Source of the DNA: Pseudoroseomonas cervicalis
GTDB lineage: Bacteria > Pseudomonadota > Alphaproteobacteria > Acetobacterales > Acetobacteraceae
Direction: 5' to 3'
DNA: 64,000 bases
NCBI RefSeq assembly: GCF_030818485.1
Contig: NZ_JAUTAJ010000004.1
Span: forward strand, 62,001 to 126,000
Part shown: piece after piece, positions 1 to 7,300 of the stretch
How positions within the stretch are numbered: the first letter of the stretch is position 1
Layout: the number at the start of each line of letters is the position of its first letter
Program-made: the position numbers and the translations under genes
The notes under the pieces: model-generated
Seen by the model: only the letters and a program-made list of their open reading frames with translations
What the model was told of the DNA's origin: nothing
Databases searched by the model: none

Positions 1-363
<363 letters not shown>

Positions 364-427
364 TCCGGCGCCGCCATTTGCCAGGGGCGGGCAGGGGGTC
401 CCTCGGCCCCGCCCCCTGGCCCTGAAG

Positions 428-460
428 AGCCCGCCCGGCCCCCGCCGCGGCGGGCTTTTT
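428..460 (+). terminator. Rho-independent terminator after leuB
   Basis: A perfect 8-bp stem (AGCCCGCC at 428-435, GGCGGGCT at 449-456) with a 13-nt loop runs directly into TTTTT. It lies 65 bases past the leuB stop codon. The rest of 461-663 shows no convincing gene. Confidence 0.8.
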
Positions 461-663
461 GCGTCCTGGCGGGCAAGGCGTGCCGGGCGGCGGGCGGGCC
501 ATGCCGGCAACCGGCCGGACACCGCCATCGGAACTTCGCCCCGCCCAGGGCCTCGCGCGGCCCGGCCGAAGGGAGCGCGCCATGGCCCCGGGCGCCGGGC
601 GGCCCTGGCGCGGGCCTGGCCATTTCGCAGGCGGATTTTACGGAAAAAAGTCGCGCCCCCCTG

Positions 664-691
664 TTGCGTCCCCCCGCGCCGGCGGTTATCA
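664..691 (+). promoter_or_regulatory. Possible promoter of tRNA-Arg
   Basis: TTGCGT at 664-669 and TTATCA at 686-691, 16 bases apart, resemble sigma-70 -35/-10 hexamers and would start transcription just before the tRNA at 707. Both hexamers are imperfect, so this is a suggestion only. Confidence 0.3.
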
Positions 692-706
692 CCCGGCCAC
701 TGGCGA

Positions 707-783
707 GCGCCCGTAGCTCAGCTGGATAGAGCACCAGACTACGAATCTGGGGGTCAGAGGTTCGAATCCTTTCGGGCGCGCCA
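707..783 (+). tRNA. tRNA-Arg (anticodon ACG)
   Basis: A full cloverleaf can be drawn: acceptor stem GCGCCCG (707-713) with CGGGCGC (773-779), D-arm GCTC/GAGC, anticodon stem CCAGA/TCTGG with loop CTACGAA giving anticodon ACG, and T-arm with TTCGAAT. Discriminator G780 is followed by an encoded CCA at 781-783. The ACG anticodon is normally deaminated to ICG and reads CGU/CGC/CGA. Confidence 0.97.
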
Positions 784-801
784 GTTATCTCACCGCAAGG
801 C

Positions 802-834
802 AGGAGCCGGGGTCTTCCCCCAGGCTCCTTTTTT
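802..834 (+). terminator. Rho-independent terminator after tRNA-Arg
   Basis: AGGAGCC (802-808) pairs with GGCTCCT (823-829). An inner GGGG/CCCC extension tightens the loop, and a T-run follows the stem. It starts 19 bases after the tRNA CCA end and fits a single-gene tRNA transcript. Confidence 0.85.
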
Positions 835-1016
835 GTTGCCCGGGCCGGGGTGCCGCGGGGCCGGGGCGGAAGAGGCGATTCTCCCGGGTTGCGGCCATGC
901 CGCGGGGCAGAAATCTCGCGCCGGTGATGCCTCAGAGCCCGCGGTGGATAACCCCCGCATCCCCAGGATTTTCCCAGAGTCGCGGCCCGAAGCGCCTGTG
1001 AACGGAACGCCTGTAA

Positions 1017-1061
1017 AGCAAATTCTTGGGGTTCCCCCTGCATCCGACCCACCAGATATGG
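1017..1061. promoter_or_regulatory. Pair of NrdR-like boxes upstream of nrdA
   Basis: The 13-mer CCACCAGATATGG at 1049-1061 (CCATATCTGGTGG on the minus strand) matches 12 of 13 bases of CCATATCTTGTGG at 3846-3858 in front of nrdB. A weaker relative, AGCAAATTCTTGG, lies exactly 32 bp upstream at 1017-1029. NrdR boxes are known to occur as pairs about 31-32 bp centre to centre in front of ribonucleotide reductase genes. The pair spacing and the two-gene match are visible; binding by NrdR is inferred. Confidence 0.6.
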
Positions 1062-1131
1062 GTTGAAGCGCCGGGCAGGGCGGTGCAAATCTCCCCGCCG
1101 CAGCCCACACCGATATCAGGGATTCTTCGCC

Positions 1132-3033
1132 GTGCTCGATGCCGTTCACCTTGCCGATGACATCCAGCTCGCAGGGCATGGCCAGGTGCGCGTGGACCGC
1201 TCCCGCGACGCGCTCCTGACCGATTTCGGCAAGGCCACCCTCGACGACCGCTACCTGATGCCGGGCGAGTCCTACCAGGACCTCTTCGCCCGCGTGGCCT
1301 CGGCCTATTCGGATGACAGCGCCCACGCCCAGCGCATCTACGACTACATCAGCAAGCTGTGGTTCATGCCGGCGACCCCGGTGCTGTCGAATGGCGGCAC
1401 CACCCGCGGCCTGCCGATCTCCTGCTTTCTGAACGAGGCCAATGACAGCCTGGATGGCATCGTCGGCCTGTGGAACGAGAATGTCTGGCTGGCCTCCAAG
1501 GGCGGCGGCATCGGCTCCTACTGGGGCAATCTCCGCTCGATCGGCGAGAAGGTCGGGCAGAATGGCAAGACCTCGGGCATCATCCCCTTCATCCGGGTGA
1601 TGGACAGCCTGACGCTGGCCATCTCCCAGGGCTCGCTGCGCCGTGGCTCGGCCGCCGTCTACCTGCCCGTCTCGCATCCCGAGATCGAGGAATTCATCGA
1701 CATGCGCCGCCCGACCGGCGGCGACCCGAACCGCAAGGCGCTGAACCTGCATCACGGCATCCTGGTGCCGGACGCCTTCATGCGCGCGGTGGAGGCCGAT
1801 GAGGAATGGGCGCTGACCTCGCCCAAGGATGGCGCGGTCATCCGCAAGATCTCGGCCCGCTCGCTCTGGATCCGCATCCTGATGGCGCGCATCGAGCAGG
1901 GCGAGCCGTACATCATCTTCTCCGACCATGTGAACCGCGCGCGGCCGGAGCATCAGAAGCTGGCCGGGCTGGAGGTGAAGACCTCCAATCTCTGCTCCGA
2001 GATCACCCTGCCGACGGGGCGCGACCAGCATGGCCAGGAGCGCACCGCGGTGTGCTGCCTCTCCTCCCTGAACCTCGAGACCTGGTTCGAGTGGAAGGAT
2101 GAGAAGCAGTTCATCCCCGATGTGATGCGCTTCCTCGACAACGTCCTGCAGGGCTTCATCGACGACGCGCCGGACAGCATGGCGCGCGCCAAGTACAGCG
2201 CCATGCGCGAGCGCTCGGTCGGCCTCGGCGTGATGGGTTTTCATTCGTTTCTGCAGGCGCAGAACGTGCCCTTCGAGAGCGTCATCGCCAAGGTCTGGAA
2301 CAAGCGGATGTTCAAGCACATCCGCGAGCAGGCCGATGTGGCCAGCCGCCTGCTGGCCGAGGAGCGCGGGCCCTGCCCGGACGCCGCCGAATACGGCTTC
2401 ATGGAGCGCTTCTCGAACAAGATGGCGATCGCGCCCACGGCGTCGATCTCGATCATCTGCGGCGGCGCCTCGCCGGGCATCGAGCCGATCGCGGCCAATG
2501 TCTACAACCACAAGACGCTGTCCGGCTCCTTCATCGTGCGCAACCCGTATCTGAAGAAGGTGCTGGCCAAGTATGGCCGCGACGATGACGAGACATGGAC
2601 GACGATCACCGTCAACAAGGGCTCGGTCAGCCACCTGGACTTCCTGGACGAGCAGGAGAAGGCCGTCTTCAAGACCGCCTTCGAGCTGGACCAGCGCTGG
2701 GTGGTGGAGCATGCGGCCGACCGCACGCCCTATATCTGCCAGAGCCAGTCGGTGAACCTGTTCCTGCCGGCCGATGTCCACAAGCGCGACCTGCACCAGA
2801 TCCACTACCAGGCGTGGAAGAAGGGCGTGAAGTCGCTCTATTACTGCCGCAGCCTGTCGATCCAGCGCGCCGACGCGATCAGCGAGAAGGTCGCGGTGCA
2901 GCCGGAGCTGGGCTTCGCCGCCGCCACCAGCGTCGACGCCGTGCTGCCGGTGCCGCCCGCCCCGCGGGTGCGCGCCGTGGCGGGCGAGGGCGACAACGGC
3001 ACCAATTACGAGGAATGCCTGGCCTGCCAGTAG
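1132..3033 (+). CDS. nrdA: Ribonucleoside-diphosphate reductase, alpha (catalytic) subunit
   Basis: Class I ribonucleotide reductase large chain, which reduces NDPs to dNDPs with NrdB in the cytoplasm. Visible landmarks are the first active-site Cys (ISCFLNE, C98), the radical-site segment NLCSEI (C288, E290), the partner Cys in VCCLSSLN (C308/C309), PTASISIICGG, and the C-terminal redox pair C629-x2-C632 in the final ECLACQ. The frame stays open further upstream to a TTG at 1063, but that codon abuts the putative NrdR box and the added residues look non-coding. GTG 1132, with CAGGGA about 9 bases upstream, is preferred and gives 633 residues. E. coli NrdA is about 760, and the N-terminal ATP-cone seen there is absent. 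Transcribed ahead of a membrane protein gene and then nrdB. Confidence 0.93.
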   Translation: MLDAVHLADDIQLAGHGQVRVDRSRDALLTDFGKATLDDRYLMPGESYQDLFARVASAYSDDSAHAQRIYDYISKLWFMPATPVLSNGGTTRGLPISCFLNEANDSLDGIVGLWNENVWLASKGGGIGSYWGNLRSIGEKVGQNGKTSGIIPFIRVMDSLTLAISQGSLRRGSAAVYLPVSHPEIEEFIDMRRPTGGDPNRKALNLHHGILVPDAFMRAVEADEEWALTSPKDGAVIRKISARSLWIRILMARIEQGEPYIIFSDHVNRARPEHQKLAGLEVKTSNLCSEITLPTGRDQHGQERTAVCCLSSLNLETWFEWKDEKQFIPDVMRFLDNVLQGFIDDAPDSMARAKYSAMRERSVGLGVMGFHSFLQAQNVPFESVIAKVWNKRMFKHIREQADVASRLLAEERGPCPDAAEYGFMERFSNKMAIAPTASISIICGGASPGIEPIAANVYNHKTLSGSFIVRNPYLKKVLAKYGRDDDETWTTITVNKGSVSHLDFLDEQEKAVFKTAFELDQRWVVEHAADRTPYICQSQSVNLFLPADVHKRDLHQIHYQAWKKGVKSLYYCRSLSIQRADAISEKVAVQPELGFAAATSVDAVLPVPPAPRVRAVAGEGDNGTNYEECLACQ

Positions 3034-3076
3034 GCCGGCCATTGGGCCGGCCGATGCGGCCGCGCCGGGACGGGCC

Positions 3077-3793
3077 TTGCCGCCCGTCCTGCGCTGGCTG
3101 ATGCGGCCTGTCCTCGGCGCGCGCTGGCTGCGCTGGGTTGGCATCGCCGCCGGGCTCGGCCTTGTCCTGTCCCTGCCGGTCTATTCGCTGGGGCTGAGCC
3201 TGGCGCTGTGGCTGGCCAGTGCGCTTCTGATCGGCCTTGCGGGGCGCCATCGCCTCGCCCATGCCTGCCTGGTGTTGCTGGTCGGTGCCGGTGTGCTCTG
3301 GGCCGCCTTCGGCACCACCACCGGCTATTTCTGGCTGAACCGCGCGCGGCTGGAGGCGCTGCTGGCCGAGATCGCCGCGCTGCCTGCCATCACCTCGCTC
3401 GAGCTCGGGCAGGAGGGTGAATGGGTGACGCCGGAGGGCGAGCGGCGGCGCTATGACAGCTACCGCTTCCTCAACGGCCAGGCGGTGACGCAGCATCGCC
3501 GGCAGGTGGCGCCCGGGGCGGCGCAGCCCGTGCGGCTCGAGGCCGAGATGCTGCGCGCGCTGGGCGTGCCGCCGCCGCGCCATGCGGCGTTGCGGGCGGC
3601 GCTGCAGCGCCTGTCGCTGTCCGGCTTCGATCGCGGGCCGCAGGGCGAGGTGGTGCTGAACCAGCCGAGCCCGGGCGGCACGCCCTGGGTCGCCGGGCTG
3701 CTGCACCGCCCGGCGGACGGGCCGCCTGCGGCCGAGCGGGTGATGGAGCAATATCCGCTGGCGCCACGCTGGTACTGGGTGCTGCGCGGCTGA
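3077..3793 (+). CDS. Predicted membrane protein between nrdA and nrdB
   Basis: I do not recognise a family. The 238-residue frame has a basic N-terminus, then about three hydrophobic segments (roughly residues 20-90, e.g. GIAAGLGLVLSLPVYSLGL and LAHACLVLLVGAGVLWAAF). A soluble C-terminal half follows, rich in Arg and Glu, beginning at the YFWLNRARLEALL helix. The topology suggests three membrane spans with a cytoplasmic or periplasmic tail. The first possible start is TTG 3077; ATG 3101 is an alternative. It lies 43 bases after nrdA on the same strand and is separated from nrdB by about 400 bases that hold a second pair of NrdR-like boxes. It may be co-transcribed with nrdA, but no role in nucleotide reduction can be read from the sequence. 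Confidence 0.7.
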   Translation: MPPVLRWLMRPVLGARWLRWVGIAAGLGLVLSLPVYSLGLSLALWLASALLIGLAGRHRLAHACLVLLVGAGVLWAAFGTTTGYFWLNRARLEALLAEIAALPAITSLELGQEGEWVTPEGERRRYDSYRFLNGQAVTQHRRQVAPGAAQPVRLEAEMLRALGVPPPRHAALRAALQRLSLSGFDRGPQGEVVLNQPSPGGTPWVAGLLHRPADGPPAAERVMEQYPLAPRWYWVLRG

Positions 3794-3813
3794 GGCTGCA
3801 CTCTGCCTGAAAT

Positions 3814-3858
3814 CAACATGTTGCGGTATTTCTGCTGAGCGACATCCATATCTTGTGG
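3814..3858. promoter_or_regulatory. Pair of NrdR-like boxes upstream of nrdB
   Basis: CAACATGTTGCGG (3814-3826, with a 10-bp perfect palindrome CAACATGTTG) and CCATATCTTGTGG (3846-3858) are exactly 32 bp apart, matching the arrangement before nrdA. They lie about 340-380 bp upstream of the nrdB start, implying that nrdB has its own NrdR-controlled promoter and a long leader. The remaining bases up to 4194 show no gene. Confidence 0.6.
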
Positions 3859-4194
3859 ATGGCGGCGGGAATCTGCTGCGGCCTTCCTTGCGCCGGCCAG
3901 GGCGCCCCCATATGGTGGCGGCCATCCAGCAAGGCGGAGTTTTTGCCGTGAGAGAGCGAATCCGACAGCAGGCCAGGGCCCGTTCCCTTCCGCCTCTCCG
4001 GGCCGCTCCGCTAGGCTCCGCCCGCCGCTGATCCACCCGCTCTGCCGTCCCGGCAGGCGGGCCGCCCAACCGCCAGGGGCCTGCCCCTGAAAGCCGCGCC
4101 AGGATCCTGCCCGGATCCGGCCACCCCTTTCCATGGTTCCGCCCCGCGGCGCGCCCGCCGCGGCGGGGCCATGCCCGATCGCCGGAGAGTCCCG

Positions 4195-5226
4195 ATGTCC
4201 GACACCGCCGCGCCCGAGAAGATGGACCTTCTCACCGCCAACCCGGTCTACAAGCCCTTCCGCTACCCTTGGGCCTATGATGCCTGGATGACGCAGCAGC
4301 GCGTCCATTGGCTGCCGGAAGAGGTGCCGATGGCGGATGACGTCAAGGACTGGCAGAAGAACCTGACCGAGGCCGAGCGCAACCTGCTCACCCAGATCTT
4401 CCGCTTCTTCACCCAGGCGGATGTCGAGGTGAACAACTGCTACATGAAGCATTACAGCCAGGTCTTCAAACCGACCGAAGTGCTGATGATGCTGTCGGCC
4501 TTCTCGAATATCGAGACGATCCACATCGCCGCCTATTCGCATCTCCTCGACACCATCGGGATGCCTGAGACCGAGTATCAGGCCTTCCTGAAGTACAAGG
4601 AGATGAAGGACAAGTACGACTACATGCAGTCCTTCTCGGTCGAGAACAAGACCGAGATCGCCAAGACACTGGCCGCCTTCGGCGCCTTCACCGAGGGGCT
4701 GCAGCTCTTCGCCTCCTTCGCCATCCTGATGAACTTCCCCCGGTTCAACAAGATGAAGGGCATGGGCCAGATCGTCTCCTGGTCGGTGCGCGACGAGACG
4801 CTGCACTGCCTCTCCGTCATCCGGCTGTTCCGCACCTTCGTGCAGGAGAACCCGGAGATCTGGACCGAGCAGCTGAAGGCCGATCTGGTGGAGATCTGCA
4901 CCACCATCGTCGAGCATGAGGACGCCTTCATCGACCTGGCCTTCGAGCTGGGGGGCGTGCAGGGCATGGAGCCGGACGATGTGAAGCAGTATATCCGCTT
5001 CATCGCCGATCGCCGCCTGCAGCAGCTGGGCCTCGAGCCGCATTACGGCACCGAGAAGAACCCGCTGCCCTGGCTGGACGAGATCCTGAACGCCGTCGAG
5101 CACATGAACTTCTTCGAGGGCCGCGCGACCGAGTATTCCAAGGCCTCGACCGCCGGCACCTGGGAAGAGGCCTTCGCCGACGGCGTCTTCGCCGACAAGC
5201 AGCCGGAAGGCCAGATCTTCCGCTGA
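4195..5226 (+). CDS. nrdB: Ribonucleoside-diphosphate reductase, beta (radical) subunit
   Basis: Small subunit of class I ribonucleotide reductase. It houses the di-metal centre and the tyrosyl radical passed to NrdA. Ligand residues can be placed as D76, E107, H110, E167, E201 and H204, and the radical Tyr is Y114 in ETIHIAAYSHL, with the E-x6-Y and E-x33-E spacings of the E. coli protein. The C-terminus ends in GQIFR, the kind of flexible tail that docks on the alpha subunit. ATG 4195 is chosen over an in-frame ATG at 4171 because GGAGAG lies 5 bases upstream. Product 343 residues. It is separated from nrdA by a membrane protein gene and has its own upstream NrdR-like boxes. Confidence 0.95.
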   Translation: MSDTAAPEKMDLLTANPVYKPFRYPWAYDAWMTQQRVHWLPEEVPMADDVKDWQKNLTEAERNLLTQIFRFFTQADVEVNNCYMKHYSQVFKPTEVLMMLSAFSNIETIHIAAYSHLLDTIGMPETEYQAFLKYKEMKDKYDYMQSFSVENKTEIAKTLAAFGAFTEGLQLFASFAILMNFPRFNKMKGMGQIVSWSVRDETLHCLSVIRLFRTFVQENPEIWTEQLKADLVEICTTIVEHEDAFIDLAFELGGVQGMEPDDVKQYIRFIADRRLQQLGLEPHYGTEKNPLPWLDEILNAVEHMNFFEGRATEYSKASTAGTWEEAFADGVFADKQPEGQIFR

Positions 5227-5325
5227 GCCGCCCAGGGGGAGAAAGGGGCGGGGGAGGGGACGCCTCCCCCTCCCTCCCGGCGCGGCCGGCCGCCCCCTCT
5301 CCCCAGCGGCGGCGGATGCGGCTAC

Positions 5326-6015
5326 ATGGGCCTCATGCAACGCCTCGTCCGCGCCCTCGTCCTGCTCCTCATCCTCGGCCTCGGCGCCCTCTGGGGTCTC
5401 GCCTGGTTCGGCCGGCAGCCGGGCGAGGAGCTGGGCGACGCCTTCCTCCGCCAGGTCGCCCGGATCACCGGGCAGGAGACGCCGGTGCCGGTCTCGGCCG
5501 GCGGCGTGCAGCTGCCGCAGGGGGTCACGCTGGGCGGGCCCTTCACCCTGGTGAACCAGGAGGGCCGCACCGTCACCCAGGCGGATTTCCAGGGCCAGCT
5601 GCTGGTGGCCTATTTCGGCTTCACCTTCTGCCCCGATGTCTGCCCGACCGAGCTGGGCAACATCACCTCCGCCATGGAGCTGCTGACGCCGGAGCAGCAG
5701 GCCCGCGTCACACCCACCTTCTTCACCATCGACCCCGAGCGCGACACGCCGGAGCAGATGAAGCTCTATGTCGGCAATTTCCATCCCCGCATGGTGGGGC
5801 TGACCGGCACGCCCGAGCAGGTGGCTGAGGCGGCGCGCCGCTTCCGCGTCTACTACAACAAGGTGCAGCGGCCGGAGATGTCGGAGTATCTGATGGACCA
5901 CTCCTCCTACATCTACCTGATCGGCCGCGACGGGCGCGTCGTCACCCTGCTGCGCCCGAACAGCAGCCCGGAAGCGATCGCCGAGGCGGTGCGCGGCCAG
6001 CTTGCCGCCCGCTGA
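5326..6015 (+). CDS. SCO1/SenC-family copper chaperone (thiol-disulfide protein)
   Basis: The N-terminus has a single hydrophobic helix (residues about 8-28) that anchors a periplasmic domain. The copper-binding signature CPDVCP (C102, C106) and the distal His in MDHSSYIYL (H192) are intact, as is the thioredoxin-like FTLVNQEGR...YFGFTFCPDVC core. SCO proteins deliver copper to, or keep reduced, the CuA site of cytochrome c oxidase. 229 residues is normal. It follows nrdB by 99 bases with no visible terminator, so it may be read through from nrdB. The oxidase it serves is not in this window; the bd-type oxidase at 40-43 kb has no CuA. Confidence 0.9.
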   Translation: MGLMQRLVRALVLLLILGLGALWGLAWFGRQPGEELGDAFLRQVARITGQETPVPVSAGGVQLPQGVTLGGPFTLVNQEGRTVTQADFQGQLLVAYFGFTFCPDVCPTELGNITSAMELLTPEQQARVTPTFFTIDPERDTPEQMKLYVGNFHPRMVGLTGTPEQVAEAARRFRVYYNKVQRPEMSEYLMDHSSYIYLIGRDGRVVTLLRPNSSPEAIAEAVRGQLAAR

Positions 6016-6126
6016 GACGCGTCCCGGCCGCCGCACCCACAGCCCGGCTTGCGTTAAAAAAGAGAGCGTGTTCACGGATCTGTGCAGAACGTCTCCACTC
6101 GGTTAGGTTGGACAGCCCTGGGCCGG

Positions 6127-6147
6127 GGCGGAGCATCATGCTCCGCC
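6127..6147. other. 9-bp inverted repeat in leader of a small gene
   Basis: GGCGGAGCA and TGCTCCGCC form a perfect 9-bp stem with a 3-base TCA loop, 37 bases before the start of the 98-residue protein at 6184. There is no T-run. It could be an operator, an RNA processing hairpin or a weak terminator for the upstream gene. Confidence 0.4.
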
Positions 6148-6183
6148 TGACCGGGTGATTCTGCGCCGGGAGCGAGGAGTGGC

Positions 6184-6480
6184 ATGAGCATGGCGGAAGA
6201 TTGGTCCGAGGTCCGACCGGCCCCGGAAGCGGTGCGCCCCGCCCCGGCGGTGGCAGCGCCCCGCCACACGCGGCGCCTGTCCGACAAGATCCTGATCGCC
6301 TTCCACCAGGCCTGCGACCAGGGCGATTTCGAAGTGGCCGAGGAGCTGCTGCGCATCCTGGAGACCATGGTGACGCGCCGCCCGGCCTCGCCCGACACCA
6401 ACCGCCGCAAGAACATGGAGACGCTGGTGGCGGCGCATGAGCGGCTCTGGCTGCTGCGCCACCCGCAGGCGGGCAATTGA
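6184..6480 (+). CDS. Small conserved-type hypothetical protein (98 aa)
   Basis: A soluble, helical, Arg/Glu-rich protein: a Pro/Ala-rich N-terminus (to about residue 28), then RRLSDKILIAFHQACDQGDFEVAEELLRILETM and a C-terminal helix ERLWLLRHPQ. The middle looks like a two-helix hairpin of the tetratricopeptide type. No catalytic motif is seen. GCGAGGAG precedes the ATG, codon use is like its neighbours, and a terminator follows, so it appears to be a real single-gene transcript. Function unknown. Confidence 0.75.
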   Translation: MSMAEDWSEVRPAPEAVRPAPAVAAPRHTRRLSDKILIAFHQACDQGDFEVAEELLRILETMVTRRPASPDTNRRKNMETLVAAHERLWLLRHPQAGN

Positions 6481-6486
6481 GGCGCG

Positions 6487-6515
6487 GCCGGGGCCTCCCA
6501 CCCGGCCCCGGCTTT
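6487..6515 (+). terminator. Terminator after the 98-aa gene
   Basis: GCCGGGG (6487-6493) pairs with CCCCGGC (6506-6512), followed by TTT. It sits 7 bases after the stop codon. The T-run is short. Confidence 0.6.
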
Positions 6516-6608
6516 AATCACGCAACGGTGCGGTGTTTTTCCCGCGCCAGCCCGGCAGGGCCGCAGGCGGGCAGCGTGGCGGCCGAAAGGCCCCGCTGCC
6601 GCCTGCCA

Positions 6609-6637
6609 TTGACATACGATGCGGAATCGCGATTTCC
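6609..6637 (+). promoter_or_regulatory. Possible promoter of the peroxiredoxin-cysK unit
   Basis: A perfect TTGACA -35 hexamer at 6609-6614, about 50 bases before the peroxiredoxin ATG. No good -10 is present at 17 bases (ATTTCC at 6632-6637), so activation or an alternative spacing is implied. Confidence 0.35.
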
Positions 6638-6664
6638 TTCCTGGCAACAGCCAGGAGGAGTGCC

Positions 6665-7300
6665 ATGACCATCCAGCTCGGGCAGATCGCCCCGGATTTC
6701 ACGGCCGAGACCACCGCGGGCCGCATCCGCTTCCATGACTGGGCCGGCGAGTCCTGGGTGGTGTTCTTCAGCCACCCCAAGGACTTCACCCCCGTCTGCA
6801 CCACCGAGCTCGGCGAGGCCGCGCGGCTGAAGCCCGAATTCGACAAGCGCGGCACCAAGATCATCGGCCTCTCGGTCGATGCGCTGGACCGCCATGCCGG
6901 CTGGGAGGCGGATATCGCCGAGACCCAGGGCTCCTCGGTGAACTTCCCGATGATCGCCGACCAGGATCGCAAGGTCTCCGAGCTCTACGGCATGATCCAC
7001 CCCGAGGCCGATCCCTCGGTCACGGTGCGGGTGGTCTATGTCATCGACCCCGCGAAGAAGGTGCGGCTGTCGCTGACCTATCCGCCCTCCACGGGGCGCA
7101 ACTTCGCCGAGATCCTGCGCGTGCTGGACAGCCTGCAGCTGACCGACAAGCACAAGGTGGCGACGCCGGTGAACTGGCAGCCCGGCCAGCGCGCCATCAT
7201 CGTGCCCTCCGTCTCGGACGAGCAGGCGAAGGAGCGGTTCCCGCAGGGCTGGGAGGCCCAGAAGCCCTATCTGCGCTGGGTGGAGCTGAAGGACTCCTGA
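6665..7300 (+). CDS. Peroxiredoxin, Prx6 / 1-Cys type
   Basis: Thiol peroxidase that reduces H2O2 and alkyl hydroperoxides. The peroxidatic Cys is C45 in DFTPVCTTELG, preceded by FFSHPKDF. The long C-terminal region (PPSTGRNFAEILRVLDSLQ, then VNWQPGQ) is characteristic of the Prx6 group, and no second conserved Cys is evident, consistent with a 1-Cys mechanism. 211 residues, typical for the group. ATG 6665 is chosen because AGGAGG lies just upstream; the frame is open further back, but those residues are unlike the family. The stop codon shares a base with the start of the cysteine synthase gene, so the two are translationally coupled. Confidence 0.95.
   Translation: MTIQLGQIAPDFTAETTAGRIRFHDWAGESWVVFFSHPKDFTPVCTTELGEAARLKPEFDKRGTKIIGLSVDALDRHAGWEADIAETQGSSVNFPMIADQDRKVSELYGMIHPEADPSVTVRVVYVIDPAKKVRLSLTYPPSTGRNFAEILRVLDSLQLTDKHKVATPVNWQPGQRAIIVPSVSDEQAKERFPQGWEAQKPYLRWVELKDS

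Noticed and set aside
1063..1131. TTG at 1063 as the nrdA start
   Set aside because: The codon touches the NrdR-like box and the extra residues (KRRAGRCKSPRRSPHR) do not resemble any NrdA N-terminus.
790..3144. A 784-codon open frame on the minus strand opposite nrdA
   Set aside because: It is the antisense of nrdA and neighbours. High GC keeps stops rare on the opposite strand, and the translation is Arg/Ala/His-rich with no domains.
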